From Candidatus Dactylopiibacterium carminicum (lineage in GTDB: Bacteria > Pseudomonadota > Gammaproteobacteria > Burkholderiales > Rhodocyclaceae): 64,000 nt of DNA. The translations under genes were made by a program, and so were the position numbers. Below the pieces are notes generated by a model, which saw only the letters and a list, made by a program, of their open reading frames with translations, ran no database searches and was not told the DNA's origin. The stretch covers positions 1-64,000 of the forward strand of contig NZ_MDUX01000012.1 in assembly GCF_014736495.1 (NCBI RefSeq). The letters are read 5' to 3'. Of the stretch, positions 51,895 to 61,506 are shown piece by piece; position 1 is the stretch's first letter; each line of letters starts with the position of its first letter.

Positions 51895-53181
51895 CTAAGG
51901 CGCAGCCCGTACCTTCGGCGGCAGGCGGCGCAGCAACGCGAGGCGCTGGCGGAAATCGCGCATCGCCTGTGCCAGCAGCACGATCTGCAGGAATTTGGCG
52001 GCGGCATACAGCAGCGCGGCCGGCTGGGTGAGGCCGGGTTGGAAGATCGCGCCGAGCAACAGCAGCACGGCCGCGAGCTCCAGCATCAGTTGCACGCGCT
52101 GATCGCGCTCGGGCACGATCTGGTGCAGCAGCGGCAGACGCACGCGGGCCTTGTTGGCGCGCTGCCAGTGCAGCCAGATGAGAAAGGGCACGATGCGGTA
52201 GAGCATCACGCTGACCGTGCCGCCCCCCAGCCCGGCGAGCGCCAGCAGGCCGAAGACCATGCCCCAGTGCGCATCGTCGAGCAGCGTTGCGAGGCCACCC
52301 GCCACAGCCAGCGCCAGGCACAGCACGCCGACGCCGCACCAGCCCCAATGGAAGGCATCACGCTCGCCACGCCGTGCGGCCAGCACGCGGCGCAAGGTGA
52401 GCCCGCCGAAGACCGCACCTGCCAGCGCCAGCAGCAGCCAGGCAATCCGGGCGACAACCGGCCAGCCGCCCCAAAGCGCCAGGCTGCCCACCAGCAACGG
52501 CAGGGGCAGCAGACGCGCCACGCGCGCCCAGCGTGCTGGATAGGCATCCGTGACGTGGAACATCGGCACCACCACGGTGGCGACACTGACGATCAGCCCG
52601 CCCACCCAGCCGGCCAATGCCCACAGCGCATGGGCATCGACGAGCGGCACCAGCGGCAAGGGCCAGCCGAACGCCAGCACGCCCACCAGCAGCAGCCCCA
52701 GGATCAGCGTGACCACCAGCGCCAGACCATTGGCGCGCAGCAGGCCGACCAGCACGCCGCTGGCCGCCGGCGTCCACAACGCACGCAGCAGGCGCGCCGC
52801 CGCCGTGGCGAGGCTGACCGCCAGCAGGCTGCCGGCCCACAGGAAGCCGTCGGCATACAGGCCGAGGAACGCCATCGCCAGCAAGGCCGCACCGGCCATC
52901 AGCCCGGCCAGGATCAAGTAATCGAAACCACCCCGGCGCGGCAGCGACAAGCCGCTCGCTACCGGCACGAACTGGTAGAGCGCGCCCAACATCACCGGCA
53001 TCAGGCCGCCGAGGGCAAACAGATGCACCGCCGCCAGCGTGGCCGGATGCCAGCGCGTGAGCAGCGCCATCGGCTCGTGCAGCAGCAGGAGCGCTGCGGC
53101 AAGCATGCCGGCCAGCCCGCAGAGCATGTGGATAAAGCTGATGCCGGGCGCCGGCGAGGCATCCGTGGAGGCGATGACCAT
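51895..53181 (-). CDS. 12-helix membrane protein of the denitrification-associated NnrS/heme-copper-like type
   Basis: 428 residues with about 12 hydrophobic segments and several membrane-embedded histidines (for example W-H-P-A-T-L-A-A-V-H-L-F-A-L-G and an early F-I-H-M-L-C-G). The spacing resembles NnrS or cytochrome-oxidase-subunit-I-like proteins that are found beside DUF2249 and hemerythrin proteins in denitrifiers. Functions of such proteins are not established; a haem/copper or nitric-oxide related role is inferred from context only. It begins two bases after the DUF2249 stop and is the last gene of the three-gene operon. Confidence 0.65.
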   Translation of the reverse strand: MVIASTDASPAPGISFIHMLCGLAGMLAAALLLLHEPMALLTRWHPATLAAVHLFALGGLMPVMLGALYQFVPVASGLSLPRRGGFDYLILAGLMAGAALLAMAFLGLYADGFLWAGSLLAVSLATAAARLLRALWTPAASGVLVGLLRANGLALVVTLILGLLLVGVLAFGWPLPLVPLVDAHALWALAGWVGGLIVSVATVVVPMFHVTDAYPARWARVARLLPLPLLVGSLALWGGWPVVARIAWLLLALAGAVFGGLTLRRVLAARRGERDAFHWGWCGVGVLCLALAVAGGLATLLDDAHWGMVFGLLALAGLGGGTVSVMLYRIVPFLIWLHWQRANKARVRLPLLHQIVPERDQRVQLMLELAAVLLLLGAIFQPGLTQPAALLYAAAKFLQIVLLAQAMRDFRQRLALLRRLPPKVRAAP

Positions 53182-53183
53182 GC

Positions 53184-53414
53184 TCAGCCTTCCTGCACCG
53201 GCGCCTGGATCTGCAAGGTGAAATGCGTCTGCCCGGTTTCTGGCGGCAGCGTCGTCCAGCGAAAGCCGTGTTCGCGCAGCCAGTCGTAGAGCGGAAACGG
53301 CTCACGGCTTATGAGCAGCGTCAGGCGCTCGCCCGACGCCAGCGCATCGAGCGCCTCCAGCGCACGTTCGAAAGGCTCGCAGGGCACCAGCCCACGCACA
53401 TCCAGCGTGCGCAT
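53184..53414 (-). CDS. DUF2249 domain protein (SirA/TusA-like fold)
   Basis: 76 residues. L-D-V-R-G-L-V-P-C-E-P near the start matches the C-P-x-P-like sulfur-transfer site region of the TusA/DUF2249 superfamily with cysteine retained, and the C-terminal F-R-W-T-T-L-P-P-E is the DUF2249 end. These proteins are repeatedly linked to denitrification and anaerobic gene clusters but lack a defined reaction. The start overlaps the hemerythrin stop in TGATG. Confidence 0.82.
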   Translation of the reverse strand: MRTLDVRGLVPCEPFERALEALDALASGERLTLLISREPFPLYDWLREHGFRWTTLPPETGQTHFTLQIQAPVQEG

Positions 53415-53863
53415 CAGTGCTGGCGCCGTCCGGCGATGCGTGCCCCCAGCTCGCCCGCATTCGCGCCGGCCACGTTGTACGCCATCGGATAGAGGATGTT
53501 CTCCTCCTTCATGTTGTGTTGCTGCAGCAGGATCAGCAGCGCTTCGCCATGGCCGCGCACGCCATCGACATCCTGGCCGGACACTGCCTCGGCCAGATCG
53601 GCGAGCAGCTCGCGCGCCTCGGCATGCTCCATGCGCATGACCTGGGTGGGCCCGCAGCTCATGCCGGTAGCGCTTTCGAAGGCAGGAAACAGCACCTCTT
53701 CCTCGGCGGCGAAGTGCGCCAGCACATCATGGTTCAGAGCCTCGAAGGTCTGGGCCGCAGTGGCCGAGTCGGCCGCCAGAGCGAGCTTGCGCAAGGCGCC
53801 GAGCTGTTCGTCGCAGTGGCGATGGTCGGCGGTGAGGTAGGCAGGGAAATCAGCGTATGACAT
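53414..53863 (-). CDS. hemerythrin-like domain protein
   Basis: 149 residues of the hemerythrin HHE fold. Iron-ligand patterns are T-A-D-H-R-H-C-D, H-F-A-A-E-E-E-V-L-F-P and H-N-M-K-E-E-N-I-L-Y-P, giving the paired H-x-x-x-E sets of a di-iron centre. Bacterial relatives bind O2 or NO, or help repair iron-sulfur centres. It is the first gene of an operon with DUF2249 and the NnrS-like protein, consistent with a nitric-oxide or low-oxygen response. AGGAAAG precedes the ATG. Confidence 0.88.
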   Translation of the reverse strand: MSYADFPAYLTADHRHCDEQLGALRKLALAADSATAAQTFEALNHDVLAHFAAEEEVLFPAFESATGMSCGPTQVMRMEHAEARELLADLAEAVSGQDVDGVRGHGEALLILLQQHNMKEENILYPMAYNVAGANAGELGARIAGRRQH

Positions 53864-53974
53864 GGGGGGCTTTCCTGTTGTGCAAAGGGATGGCCCAGTC
53901 TAGGAAGCCCTCTTCTGCCCCGCCCTTGATTCGCCTCAAGTTTCGCCAACCGCGCGGCAGCGGCCTGATGCAGC

Positions 53975-54376
53975 TCAAGCCGCCAGCAGGTGCTCACGGC
54001 ACAGCTGCTGCACAGCGGGTGCGAATTGCGCCAGCGCGGTGACGGGCAGCCAGTCGACCGCGCTGATTTCCTGCTGCGCGCGGATACCGCCCTGCCAACG
54101 CGCCGAGAAGCAGACCAGCTCGACCTCGCCCGGCTGGCCGTAGGCCGGCCCGGTCACCGTATATAGCGGACGGATGCTCTCAGGCAGCAAGGCAATACCC
54201 AGTTCCTCGGCCAGCTCGCGCTGCAAGGCCTGCACCGGCGACTCCCCGGCTTCGATCTTGCCGCCCGGCAGACACCAGTGCGCGTTCTGGCGTACGCGCA
54301 CCAACAGCAGCCGGCCACCCTCCACGGCGACCAGGCAGGCGCAGCGCAACGCCGGCGCGTTTCCTGTCGTGTTCAT
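53975..54376 (-). CDS. Nudix hydrolase
   Basis: 133 residues with an intact Nudix box G-K-I-E-A-G-E-S-P-V-Q-A-L-Q-R-E-L-A-E-E (G-x5-E-x7-R-E-x-x-E-E pattern satisfied). Such enzymes hydrolyse nucleoside diphosphate derivatives with Mg2+; this length is typical of MutT-like or ADP-ribose types. Its ATG overlaps the priA stop in ATGA, so it is co-translated with priA. Confidence 0.9.
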   Translation of the reverse strand: MNTTGNAPALRCACLVAVEGGRLLLVRVRQNAHWCLPGGKIEAGESPVQALQRELAEELGIALLPESIRPLYTVTGPAYGQPGEVELVCFSARWQGGIRAQQEISAVDWLPVTALAQFAPAVQQLCREHLLAA

Positions 54377-56547
54377 AGTTCTCCAGGGTCCACATCCACA
54401 TGCCAGCGCAATTCGCGCGGCGTCTTCAGTGCATAGAGCAGCGGCATCAGCGCCACCAGCAGCGCCTGCAGGGCCGGGCGCGAATCGGATTCGAGCACCA
54501 GCTGCGCGCGCTCCAGCCGTGCACGCCGCACCAGACGCATCGGCACCACATCGTAGAGGCGCACCGGGCTCTGCTGCGCCTCGGCAAGTTCGCGCGCCCT
54601 TGCCAGAAAGGCCACCGCCTCGTCCAGCACCAGCGCCTCGGCGCGCAGCACCGCATGATGTCCCCAGGGCGGAAAGCCGGCCAGGCGGCGGTCGCCCAGC
54701 TCGCGCCTGGCAAAGCCGGGATAGTCGCGGCGCGCCAGATGCTCGTAGAGCGGATGCTCGGGGAATTCGGTCTGCACCAGCACCTCGCCGGGCAGCTCAC
54801 CGCGCCCGCTGCGCCCCGCCACCTGCATCAACTGCTGGAACAGGCGCTCGGGCGCGCGGTAATCGGCCGCGTACAGACCAGCATCCGCACCGACGATGCC
54901 GACCAATGTCAGCATCGGGAAGTCGTGCCCCTTGGCAAGCATCTGCGTGCCGACCAGTACGTCGATCTCGCAGGCTTCGATGCGGGATCGCACTTCTTCC
55001 CACTGCGTCGGCGTGCGCACCGCGTCGCGATCCACGCGTTCGATGCGCGCGTCGGGGAAATATTCGCGCAGACGCTCTTCCAGCCGCTGGGTGCCGCGGC
55101 CGAAGGCGTGCAGATCCTGGTTGCCGCAATCGGGGCAGGCGCGTGGCGCCTTCGTCTCGTGGCCGCAATGATGGCAACGCAGCAGACCATCGGCGGCGTG
55201 GAAAACCAGGTTCGCCGAGCAGTGCGGACAGGCGCTGACCCAGTTGCACTGCGCGCAGGCCACCACCGGCGCGTAACCGCGCCGGTTGAGAAAGACCAGG
55301 CTTTGCTCGCCACGCGTCAGGCGTTCGCCGATGGCCTTCACCAGTGCCGGCGACAGGCCGTTGTCCAGCTTCACGCGGCGGGTGTCGATGCGCTTGAGCG
55401 CCGGCGGGCGCTCGGCCACGGCCGGCACGGGCAGATCCAGCCGCGTGTAGCGCCCGGCCTCGGCCTGCTGCCAGGTTTCCAGAGAGGGCGTGGCCGAGCC
55501 CAGCACCACCGGCAGGCTTTCGTGATGGGCGCGCCATACGGCCAGATCGCGCGCCGAGTAGCGCAGGCCATCCTGCTGCTTGAAAGAGGCATCGTGTTCC
55601 TCGTCGACCACGATCAGCCCCAGACGCGGCAATGGCACGAAAACGGAAAGCCGGGTGCCGAGCACGATGTCCGCCTCACCCTTGAGCGCCTGCACGAAAC
55701 CCAGCGAGCGGGCGCCATCGGCCATGCCGCTATGCAGCGAGACCAGATTCGCACCGGGAAAGCGGCTGGCGACTCGCTCCATCAATTGCGGCGTCAGCCC
55801 GATCTCGGGCACCAGCATCAGCGCTTGCTTGCCGGCAGCCAGCGTATGGGCGATCTGGTGCAGGTAGACCTCGGTCTTGCCCGAACCGGTGACACCGAAC
55901 AGCAGGAAGGGTTTGAAGCTGCCAGTGGCTGCATTCACTGCAGCCACAGCCGCCGCCTGGGCCTCGTTCAGCGCCAACGCGCCGATGGGATCACGCTCGC
56001 CTGCGCGGGCGACGACCTCCAGCCAGCCACGCTTGCGCGCTTCACGGATGGCGGCCGAAGCATCGCCTTCCAGATCGCCCAGCAACTGGCTGCGGCGCCG
56101 CGCGCCGGCCGACTGCACCGCCAGCACGGCAGCCAGCGCGCGCGTGAGTTTCACCGCCTGCCCCAGCGTCGCACGCCCCTCCGGCGTGGTCGCCAGCCAG
56201 GGGTCGTCATCGCGCGGCAGGCTCACTGCACGGCGGATGCCTGGCGGCAGCGCGGCCGAGACTACCTCGCCCAGCGGATGCTGGTAGTAACGCGCGGCAA
56301 AGGCGGTCAGCGCCAGCCATTGCGCCGGCAGTGGCGGCAACTCGCGCAGGACTTCCAGCACGGGTTTGAGTTTTTCCGGCGGAGGGGAGTCGGACGGGTC
56401 CAGCGCGACGATGACGCCGGTCTTCTCCCCGGCCCTGAAGGGCAGACGCACGCACTGACCGATCTGCGGACATATTTCGCCCGTAACGCTGTAATCGAAC
56501 AGGCGTGGCAAGGGAAGCGGCAGGGCGACTCGGACGATGCGCTGCAA
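54373..56547 (-). CDS. priA: primosomal replication protein N' (PriA helicase)
   Basis: 724 residues. N-terminal 3'-end-binding domain, Walker A G-V-T-G-S-G-K-T-E, D-E-E-H-D (Walker B), and the zinc-binding insertion with C-A-Q-C, C-P-H-C, C-H-H-C and C-P-D-C pairs (eight cysteines for two zinc ions). PriA restarts stalled replication forks by loading the helicase. Translation starts at TTG (56547) with AAGGAAAA just upstream. It is followed by the Nudix gene with a four-base overlap. Confidence 0.95.
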   Translation of the reverse strand: MQRIVRVALPLPLPRLFDYSVTGEICPQIGQCVRLPFRAGEKTGVIVALDPSDSPPPEKLKPVLEVLRELPPLPAQWLALTAFAARYYQHPLGEVVSAALPPGIRRAVSLPRDDDPWLATTPEGRATLGQAVKLTRALAAVLAVQSAGARRRSQLLGDLEGDASAAIREARKRGWLEVVARAGERDPIGALALNEAQAAAVAAVNAATGSFKPFLLFGVTGSGKTEVYLHQIAHTLAAGKQALMLVPEIGLTPQLMERVASRFPGANLVSLHSGMADGARSLGFVQALKGEADIVLGTRLSVFVPLPRLGLIVVDEEHDASFKQQDGLRYSARDLAVWRAHHESLPVVLGSATPSLETWQQAEAGRYTRLDLPVPAVAERPPALKRIDTRRVKLDNGLSPALVKAIGERLTRGEQSLVFLNRRGYAPVVACAQCNWVSACPHCSANLVFHAADGLLRCHHCGHETKAPRACPDCGNQDLHAFGRGTQRLEERLREYFPDARIERVDRDAVRTPTQWEEVRSRIEACEIDVLVGTQMLAKGHDFPMLTLVGIVGADAGLYAADYRAPERLFQQLMQVAGRSGRGELPGEVLVQTEFPEHPLYEHLARRDYPGFARRELGDRRLAGFPPWGHHAVLRAEALVLDEAVAFLARARELAEAQQSPVRLYDVVPMRLVRRARLERAQLVLESDSRPALQALLVALMPLLYALKTPRELRWHVDVDPGEL

Positions 56548-56926
56548 AGATTTTCCTTATACGTCCATCAATGTCATTTCGCGTCAATTACTTGTCGCAT
56601 TCTTGTAAAGTGCTTTGTGCGTTTAGCGACGCAAGATATTGCGGAGATATTACGTTTCTGGTTTCCCCACAAGCCCTGTGGATAAAAATGTGGGAATCGG
56701 CTGTGGATGACATTACGGACCAAGGCTTGCGGAGCGCTTCGATTTCATGCTATGGCGCCGATAGCAACATCAATTCATAAGTAAATCAGCAACTTGCTAC
56801 ACAAACCCTGGAGATTTCACGGTTTGCAGGGCGCGTGGGGAAATCCGTGGAAAACAGGCGCCGAAACTGTGCATAAGTCAGCACCTGGTTGGTTCCTAAA
56901 GCCCTGAAACCACGCCTTGGGCAGGC
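56548..56926. other. AT-richer priA-hemE spacer with a DnaA-box cluster
   Basis: This 379-base spacer has no gene but several matches to the DnaA box TTATCCACA: an exact one as TGTGGATAA at 56677-56685, TGTGGATGA at 56702-56710 (8 of 9), TGTGCATAA at 56868-56876 (8 of 9), CGTGGAAAA at 56846-56854 (7 of 9) and TTCCCCACA at 56663-56671 (7 of 9). It could be a DnaA-responsive promoter or part of a replication origin. Confidence 0.55.
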
Positions 56927-58000
56927 TCAGGCAGGCGCGTTGGCGTGCAGCACGTGGCTGTAGTGATGTACGGTTTCCACCAACACTCGCACGTTATCGT
57001 GCGGCGTGTACTGCGAGATGCCGTGACCGAGGTTGAAGACGTGACCCGGCGCGGGGCCAAAGGCATCGAGCACCCGACGCGCTTCACGGGCGACCTCGGC
57101 CGGCGTACCCATCAACACGCCAGGGTCCAGATTGCCCTGCAGGGCCACACGGTGGCCGACACGCGCACGAGCGGCGGCGGGATCGACGGTCCAGTCCAGC
57201 CCCAGCGCATCGCAACCGGTATCAGCCATGCCTTCCAGCCACTGCCCGCCGCCCTTGGTGAACAGCACCACGGGAATGCGCTGGCCGTCCTGCTCACGCT
57301 TCAGGCCCGCAACGATGCGCCGCATGTATTCCAGCGAGAAAGCCTCATAGGCAGCACTGGTGAGGATGCCGCCCCAGGTATCGAACACCATCACGGCCTG
57401 CGCGCCGTGCGCGATCTGCTGGTTGAGGTATTCGGTGACGGTGCGGGCATTGACGTCCAGGATGTGGTGCAGCAGCTCGGGGCGGCTGTACATCAACGCC
57501 TTCACGCGACGAAAATCGTCGGAACCACCGCCTTCGATCATGTAACAAGCCAGCGTAAACGGGCTGCCGGAGAAACCGATCAGGGGCACACGGTTGTCCA
57601 GCGCGCGGGAAATGGAGGTCACGGCCTCGAAGACGTAGGCGAGCTTCTCCATTGGTGGCGGCGTCAGCGCGAGGATCTCCGCCTCTTCGCGCAAGGGTTT
57701 GGCGAAGCGCGGCCCCTCGCCCTCGGCGAAGGAAAGCTCCAGCCCCATGGCGTCCGGCACCGTGAGGATGTCGGAGAACAGGATGGCGGCGTCCAGCGGG
57801 AAGCGGGACAGGGGCTGCAGCGTGACCTCGGTGGCGAAGTTCGCATTGCGGCACAGATCCATGAAACTGCCCGCATGTGCCCGCGTGGCGCGGTATTCGG
57901 GTAGATAACGGCCTGCCTGACGCATCAGCCAGACCGGCGTGGTATCAACAGGCTGGCGCAACAAGGCGCGCAACAGAAGATCGTTGTCGGGACGGGTCAT
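56927..58000 (-). CDS. hemE: uroporphyrinogen decarboxylase
   Basis: 357 residues. [12 protein letters not shown] at the start is the family signature with the substrate-binding arginine; [12 protein letters not shown] and [12 protein letters not shown] follow, and W-T-V-D-P marks the second half. It removes four carboxyl groups from uroporphyrinogen III to give coproporphyrinogen III in haem synthesis. The ATG at 58000 matches the family N-terminus. It lies next to priA on the same strand, an order common in betaproteobacteria. Confidence 0.96.
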   Translation of the reverse strand: MTRPDNDLLLRALLRQPVDTTPVWLMRQAGRYLPEYRATRAHAGSFMDLCRNANFATEVTLQPLSRFPLDAAILFSDILTVPDAMGLELSFAEGEGPRFAKPLREEAEILALTPPPMEKLAYVFEAVTSISRALDNRVPLIGFSGSPFTLACYMIEGGGSDDFRRVKALMYSRPELLHHILDVNARTVTEYLNQQIAHGAQAVMVFDTWGGILTSAAYEAFSLEYMRRIVAGLKREQDGQRIPVVLFTKGGGQWLEGMADTGCDALGLDWTVDPAAARARVGHRVALQGNLDPGVLMGTPAEVAREARRVLDAFGPAPGHVFNLGHGISQYTPHDNVRVLVETVHHYSHVLHANAPA

Positions 58001-58088
58001 GTTGCAGTGCCGCAAGACAGAAAACGGACGGCGATTGTAGCTGCTTACCGACGAATGGTGGCAGCTTTGCCGCACACGCAAACGACAA

Positions 58089-58106
58089 GGCCGCCCACAG
58101 GCGGCC
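58089..58106 (-). terminator. hairpin downstream of the second hemerythrin gene
   Basis: GGCCGCC-CACA-GGCGGCC perfect stem. On the minus strand it is followed by TTGTCGTTTG, only a weak T run, so termination is possible but not certain. Confidence 0.55.
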
Positions 58107-58130
58107 CTGAAGACCGGCACCTCGGCAGGC

Positions 58131-58541
58131 TCAATGCTGCGCGCGTGCTTCCTCGGGTTCGAGCAAGGTTTCCAGCACTTCCCACACCTCGCCTTCCTCG
58201 AACTCTACGTGCTGCTCCAGCAGATGCACGAACTCCACGACCAGCGCAGCACTCGGCGCCGACTCGAGCGTGCGGTTGATCGCACGCATGCGGTCGTGCT
58301 GGGTCTGCACTTCATCCGCCAACGCGGTGTGGCCATGCTGGCGCAGCAGGGGCAGCACGTGCGCTTCCTCTTCCTGGAAATGCGGCTCCAGATCGCTGGA
58401 AAACACCTGCAACATGCGCCGGACAACTTCGGGCAGGTCTTCATCGTTCTCCGGGCGGACGGCGCGCATCACCGACGTGAAATGCATCACTGCCTGGTGC
58501 TCCTGCGCCAGGTGCTTGAGTCGAAGATTGGGCTTTCTCAT
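58131..58541 (-). CDS. hemerythrin domain protein
   Basis: 136 residues. H-x-x-x-E sets of the HHE fold: [18 protein letters not shown] and [10 protein letters not shown], with the first His in L-A-Q-E-H-Q-A-V. It should hold a di-iron centre. It differs clearly from the first hemerythrin at 53414 and is separate from the DUF2249 operon. The ATG at 58541 is chosen because the upstream in-frame extension has no family resemblance. Role unknown; oxygen or NO binding or iron-centre repair are possible. Confidence 0.8.
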   Translation of the reverse strand: MRKPNLRLKHLAQEHQAVMHFTSVMRAVRPENDEDLPEVVRRMLQVFSSDLEPHFQEEEAHVLPLLRQHGHTALADEVQTQHDRMRAINRTLESAPSAALVVEFVHLLEQHVEFEEGEVWEVLETLLEPEEARAQH

Positions 58542-58701
58542 GTGGGTCTCGCAAAATGTTGGTGTGATGAGAGCGGGCCTGAGGGCTTCTTGTGGCGCAC
58601 AGAGGAACACACTCATCCGGCGTGCCGCTTGATGGGTGTCAAGGCGTCTGCGCCTGCGGGCCTCGGGTAAACTGCCGGTTCGACTTGCCGGACACCCGAA
58701 C

Positions 58702-61452
58702 ATGAGCCAAACGCCCCGCAGCATCTTCCTCAAGGACTACACCCCGCCGGCCTGGCTGGTGGAGCGGGTCCATCTGGACATCGCCCTACATGCCGGCTTC
58801 GCCCGCGTCTCGGCGAAGCTGGACATCCGCCGCAACCCCGTGGGCGATGGCGGTGCGCTGCAGCTGGACGGCGAGGAGCTGCAACTCGAATCGCTGCACC
58901 TCGATGGCCGCGCGCTGGCGCCAGCCGAATACCGGTACGCCGACGACTGCCTGAGCATCCCCGACGTACCCGAAGCCTTCACGCTGGAGACCGTGGTACG
59001 CATCGAACCGGACCGCAACACCCAGCTCTCGGGCCTCTACCGCTCCAAGGACGGCTACTTCACGCAGTGCGAAGCGCAGGGCTTCCGCCGCATCACCTTC
59101 TATCCGGACCGTCCGGACGTGATGGCGAAATTCACCTGCACCCTGCATGCCGACAAGGCCGCCTTCCCGGTGCTGCTCGCCAACGGCAACCCGGTCGCCA
59201 GCGAAGACGAAGAAAACGGCCGCCACTGGGCCACCTGGGAAGATCCCTTCGCCAAGCCGGCTTACCTCTTCGCCTGCGTGGCCGCCAGGCTTGACGTGCT
59301 GGAAGACCACTATGTCACCACCTCGGGGCGCCGCGTACGCTGCGCGGTGTACGTGGAGCCCGGCAAACTCGACCAGTGCGACCACGCCATGGCCGCGATC
59401 AAGAAGAGCATGAAGTGGGACGAGGACACGTTCGGCCTGGAGATGGACCTCGACCACTACATGATCGTGGCGGTCGGCGACTTCAACATGGGCGCCATGG
59501 AGAACAAGGGCCTCAACATCTTCAACACCAAGTACGTGCTGGCCCGTCCGGACACCGCCACCGACACCGACTATCAGAACATCGACCGCGTGGTCGCGCA
59601 CGAGTATTTCCATAACTGGACCGGCAACCGCGTGACCTGCCGCGACTGGTTCCAGCTCTCGCTCAAGGAAGGGCTCACCGTCTTCCGCGACCAGCAGTTC
59701 GGCATGGACGTGCATTCGCGCGGCGTCACGCGCATCCAGGAGGTGCTCGGCCTGCGCGCCGCGCAGTTCCCCGAGGATGCCGGCCCCATGGCCCACCCGA
59801 TCCGCCCGGCAAGCTACGCCGAAATCAACAACTTCTACACCGCCACGGTGTACGAGAAGGGCGCGGAGATCATCCGCATGATCCACACCCTGATCGGCGC
59901 GGCAGCTTTCCGCAAGGGCATGGACCTCTACTTCCAGCGCCATGACGGCCAGGCCGTGACCTGCGAGGATTTCGTGGCCGCCATGCAGGACGCCTCGGGC
60001 AAGGATCTGGCGCAATTCCAGCGCTGGTACAACCAGGCCGGCACGCCGCGTCTGATCGTGCGCAGCCACTTCGACGCCACGACCAGACGCTACGCGCTGG
60101 ACGTCGAACAGCAGTTCCCGCCCACCCCCTACGAAGCGCGCATGGCCGCCGAAGGGCTGGATCTTCCGCGTGGCCCCTATCACCTGCCCATCGTCATCGG
60201 TCTGCTGGATGCCGAGGGCCGCGAACTGCCGCTGAAACTGGCAGGGGAAACCGCCCCCCTCTCCCCCATCCCCTCTCCCTCGGAGGGGAGAGGGGCGCTT
60301 CGAGCGGCTGCGCCGATTGCAAGCCCGGGTACGCAACGTGTGCTGGAGCTGCGCGAAGCACGTCAGCAGTTCGTGTTCGAAGACATCGACGCCGAACCTG
60401 TGCCCTCGCTGCTGCGCGGCTTTTCCGCCCCGGTCGTGCTGGACCACCCCTACTCCACCGAACAGCTGGTGCACCTGATGGCTTTCGACAGTGACGAGGT
60501 GAATCGCTGGGAAGCCGGCCAGCGCCTGGCCACCGACATCCTGCTGGCCGGCGTGACAGCCTTCCAGCGCGGCGAGGGCGACAGGCTCGCCTGGATTCCG
60601 GATGCCTACATCGTCGCCGTGGCCCGTCTGCTCGGCTCGGCCTTCATCGAAGGAGGCGATCCGGCCTTCGTCGCAGAGGCCCTGATCCTGCCCTCGGAAA
60701 CCGTGCTCGGCGAACAGATGGAAACCGTCGATCCCGACGCCATCCATGCCGCACGCCTGGCCTTGCGCCGTCACCTGGCGCGCGAGCTGCGCGAAGCCCT
60801 GCTTTCGGCCTATCTCGAGCTCCAGGCAGATGGCCCGTATTCGCCGGAGGGGCCGCAGGCCGGACGCCGCGCACTGCGCAATTCCTGCCTCTCTTACCTC
60901 GCGGAACTGGACGAGGGCGGCGCCCAGGCGCTGGTGGTCGGCCACTTCGAACAAGCCGGCAACATGACCGACACCATGGCCGCACTCGCCGCGCTGGCGA
61001 ACCTGGACATCCCGGCGCGTCACGCCGCGCTCGACAGCTTCTATTCCAAGTGGCAACACGAAGCGCTGGTGGTCGACAAATGGCTGCAGGTGCAGGCCAC
61101 CTCGCGCCTGCCCGGCACCACGGCAGACGTGCGCGCGCTGATGGCACACGAGGCCTTCGACATCCGCAACCCGAACAAGGTGTACTCGCTGGTGCGCGCC
61201 TTCTGCGCTGCCAATCCGAAACACTTCCACGCCGCTGACGGCGCCGGCTACAAGCTCGCGGCCGACGTGATTCTGCAGCTCGACCCGATGAACCCGCAGG
61301 TGGCTTCACGCATTGCGCGAACCTTTGATCGCTGGAAGAAATTCAACCCCGCACGTCAGGCCCACGCCCGTGCCCAGCTCCAGCGCATCCAGGCACAGGC
61401 GGGGCTCTCCAGCGACGTGGCCGAAGTCATCGGCAAGGCCTTGGACGCCTAG
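58702..61452 (+). CDS. pepN: aminopeptidase N (M1 metallopeptidase)
   Basis: 916 residues, about 45 longer than E. coli PepN (870). G-A-M-E-N at 264-268 and H-E-x-x-H at 300-304 with the downstream E in S-L-K-E-G-L-T give a complete zinc site. It removes N-terminal residues from peptides in the cytoplasm. About 30 residues at about 517-545, between L-K-L-A-G-E and V-L-E-L-R-E, are encoded by a GC-rich hairpin repeat inserted in frame (60251-60310), which accounts for much of the extra length. A TAAACT sequence about 30 bases before the ATG may be its -10 box. Confidence 0.94.
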   Translation: MSQTPRSIFLKDYTPPAWLVERVHLDIALHAGFARVSAKLDIRRNPVGDGGALQLDGEELQLESLHLDGRALAPAEYRYADDCLSIPDVPEAFTLETVVRIEPDRNTQLSGLYRSKDGYFTQCEAQGFRRITFYPDRPDVMAKFTCTLHADKAAFPVLLANGNPVASEDEENGRHWATWEDPFAKPAYLFACVAARLDVLEDHYVTTSGRRVRCAVYVEPGKLDQCDHAMAAIKKSMKWDEDTFGLEMDLDHYMIVAVGDFNMGAMENKGLNIFNTKYVLARPDTATDTDYQNIDRVVAHEYFHNWTGNRVTCRDWFQLSLKEGLTVFRDQQFGMDVHSRGVTRIQEVLGLRAAQFPEDAGPMAHPIRPASYAEINNFYTATVYEKGAEIIRMIHTLIGAAAFRKGMDLYFQRHDGQAVTCEDFVAAMQDASGKDLAQFQRWYNQAGTPRLIVRSHFDATTRRYALDVEQQFPPTPYEARMAAEGLDLPRGPYHLPIVIGLLDAEGRELPLKLAGETAPLSPIPSPSEGRGALRAAAPIASPGTQRVLELREARQQFVFEDIDAEPVPSLLRGFSAPVVLDHPYSTEQLVHLMAFDSDEVNRWEAGQRLATDILLAGVTAFQRGEGDRLAWIPDAYIVAVARLLGSAFIEGGDPAFVAEALILPSETVLGEQMETVDPDAIHAARLALRRHLARELREALLSAYLELQADGPYSPEGPQAGRRALRNSCLSYLAELDEGGAQALVVGHFEQAGNMTDTMAALAALANLDIPARHAALDSFYSKWQHEALVVDKWLQVQATSRLPGTTADVRALMAHEAFDIRNPNKVYSLVRAFCAANPKHFHAADGAGYKLAADVILQLDPMNPQVASRIARTFDRWKKFNPARQAHARAQLQRIQAQAGLSSDVAEVIGKALDA
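60251..60310. repeat. REP-like hairpin repeat inserted within pepN
   Basis: CCCCTCTCC (60270-60278) and GGAGAGGGG (60287-60295) form a hairpin with the flanking CCCTCTCCCCC typical of betaproteobacterial REP-like repeats. It translates to a Pro/Ser/Gly-rich stretch (P-L-S-P-I-P-S-P-S-E-G-R-G) absent from other PepN proteins. Confidence 0.72.
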
Positions 61453-61506
61453 GCGACGCACCCGCATCAAGACCGTTTTCTCAAACCATTGAGCAGCGCA
61501 CAAACG

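Noticed and set aside
54400-56685. 761-codon + strand frame opposite priA
   Set aside because: Rich in Gln/His/Arg/Ala, as expected for the complement of a high-GC gene; priA on the other strand is certain.
58786-61230. 814-codon - strand frame opposite pepN
   Set aside because: Complementary shadow of pepN with no recognisable motif.
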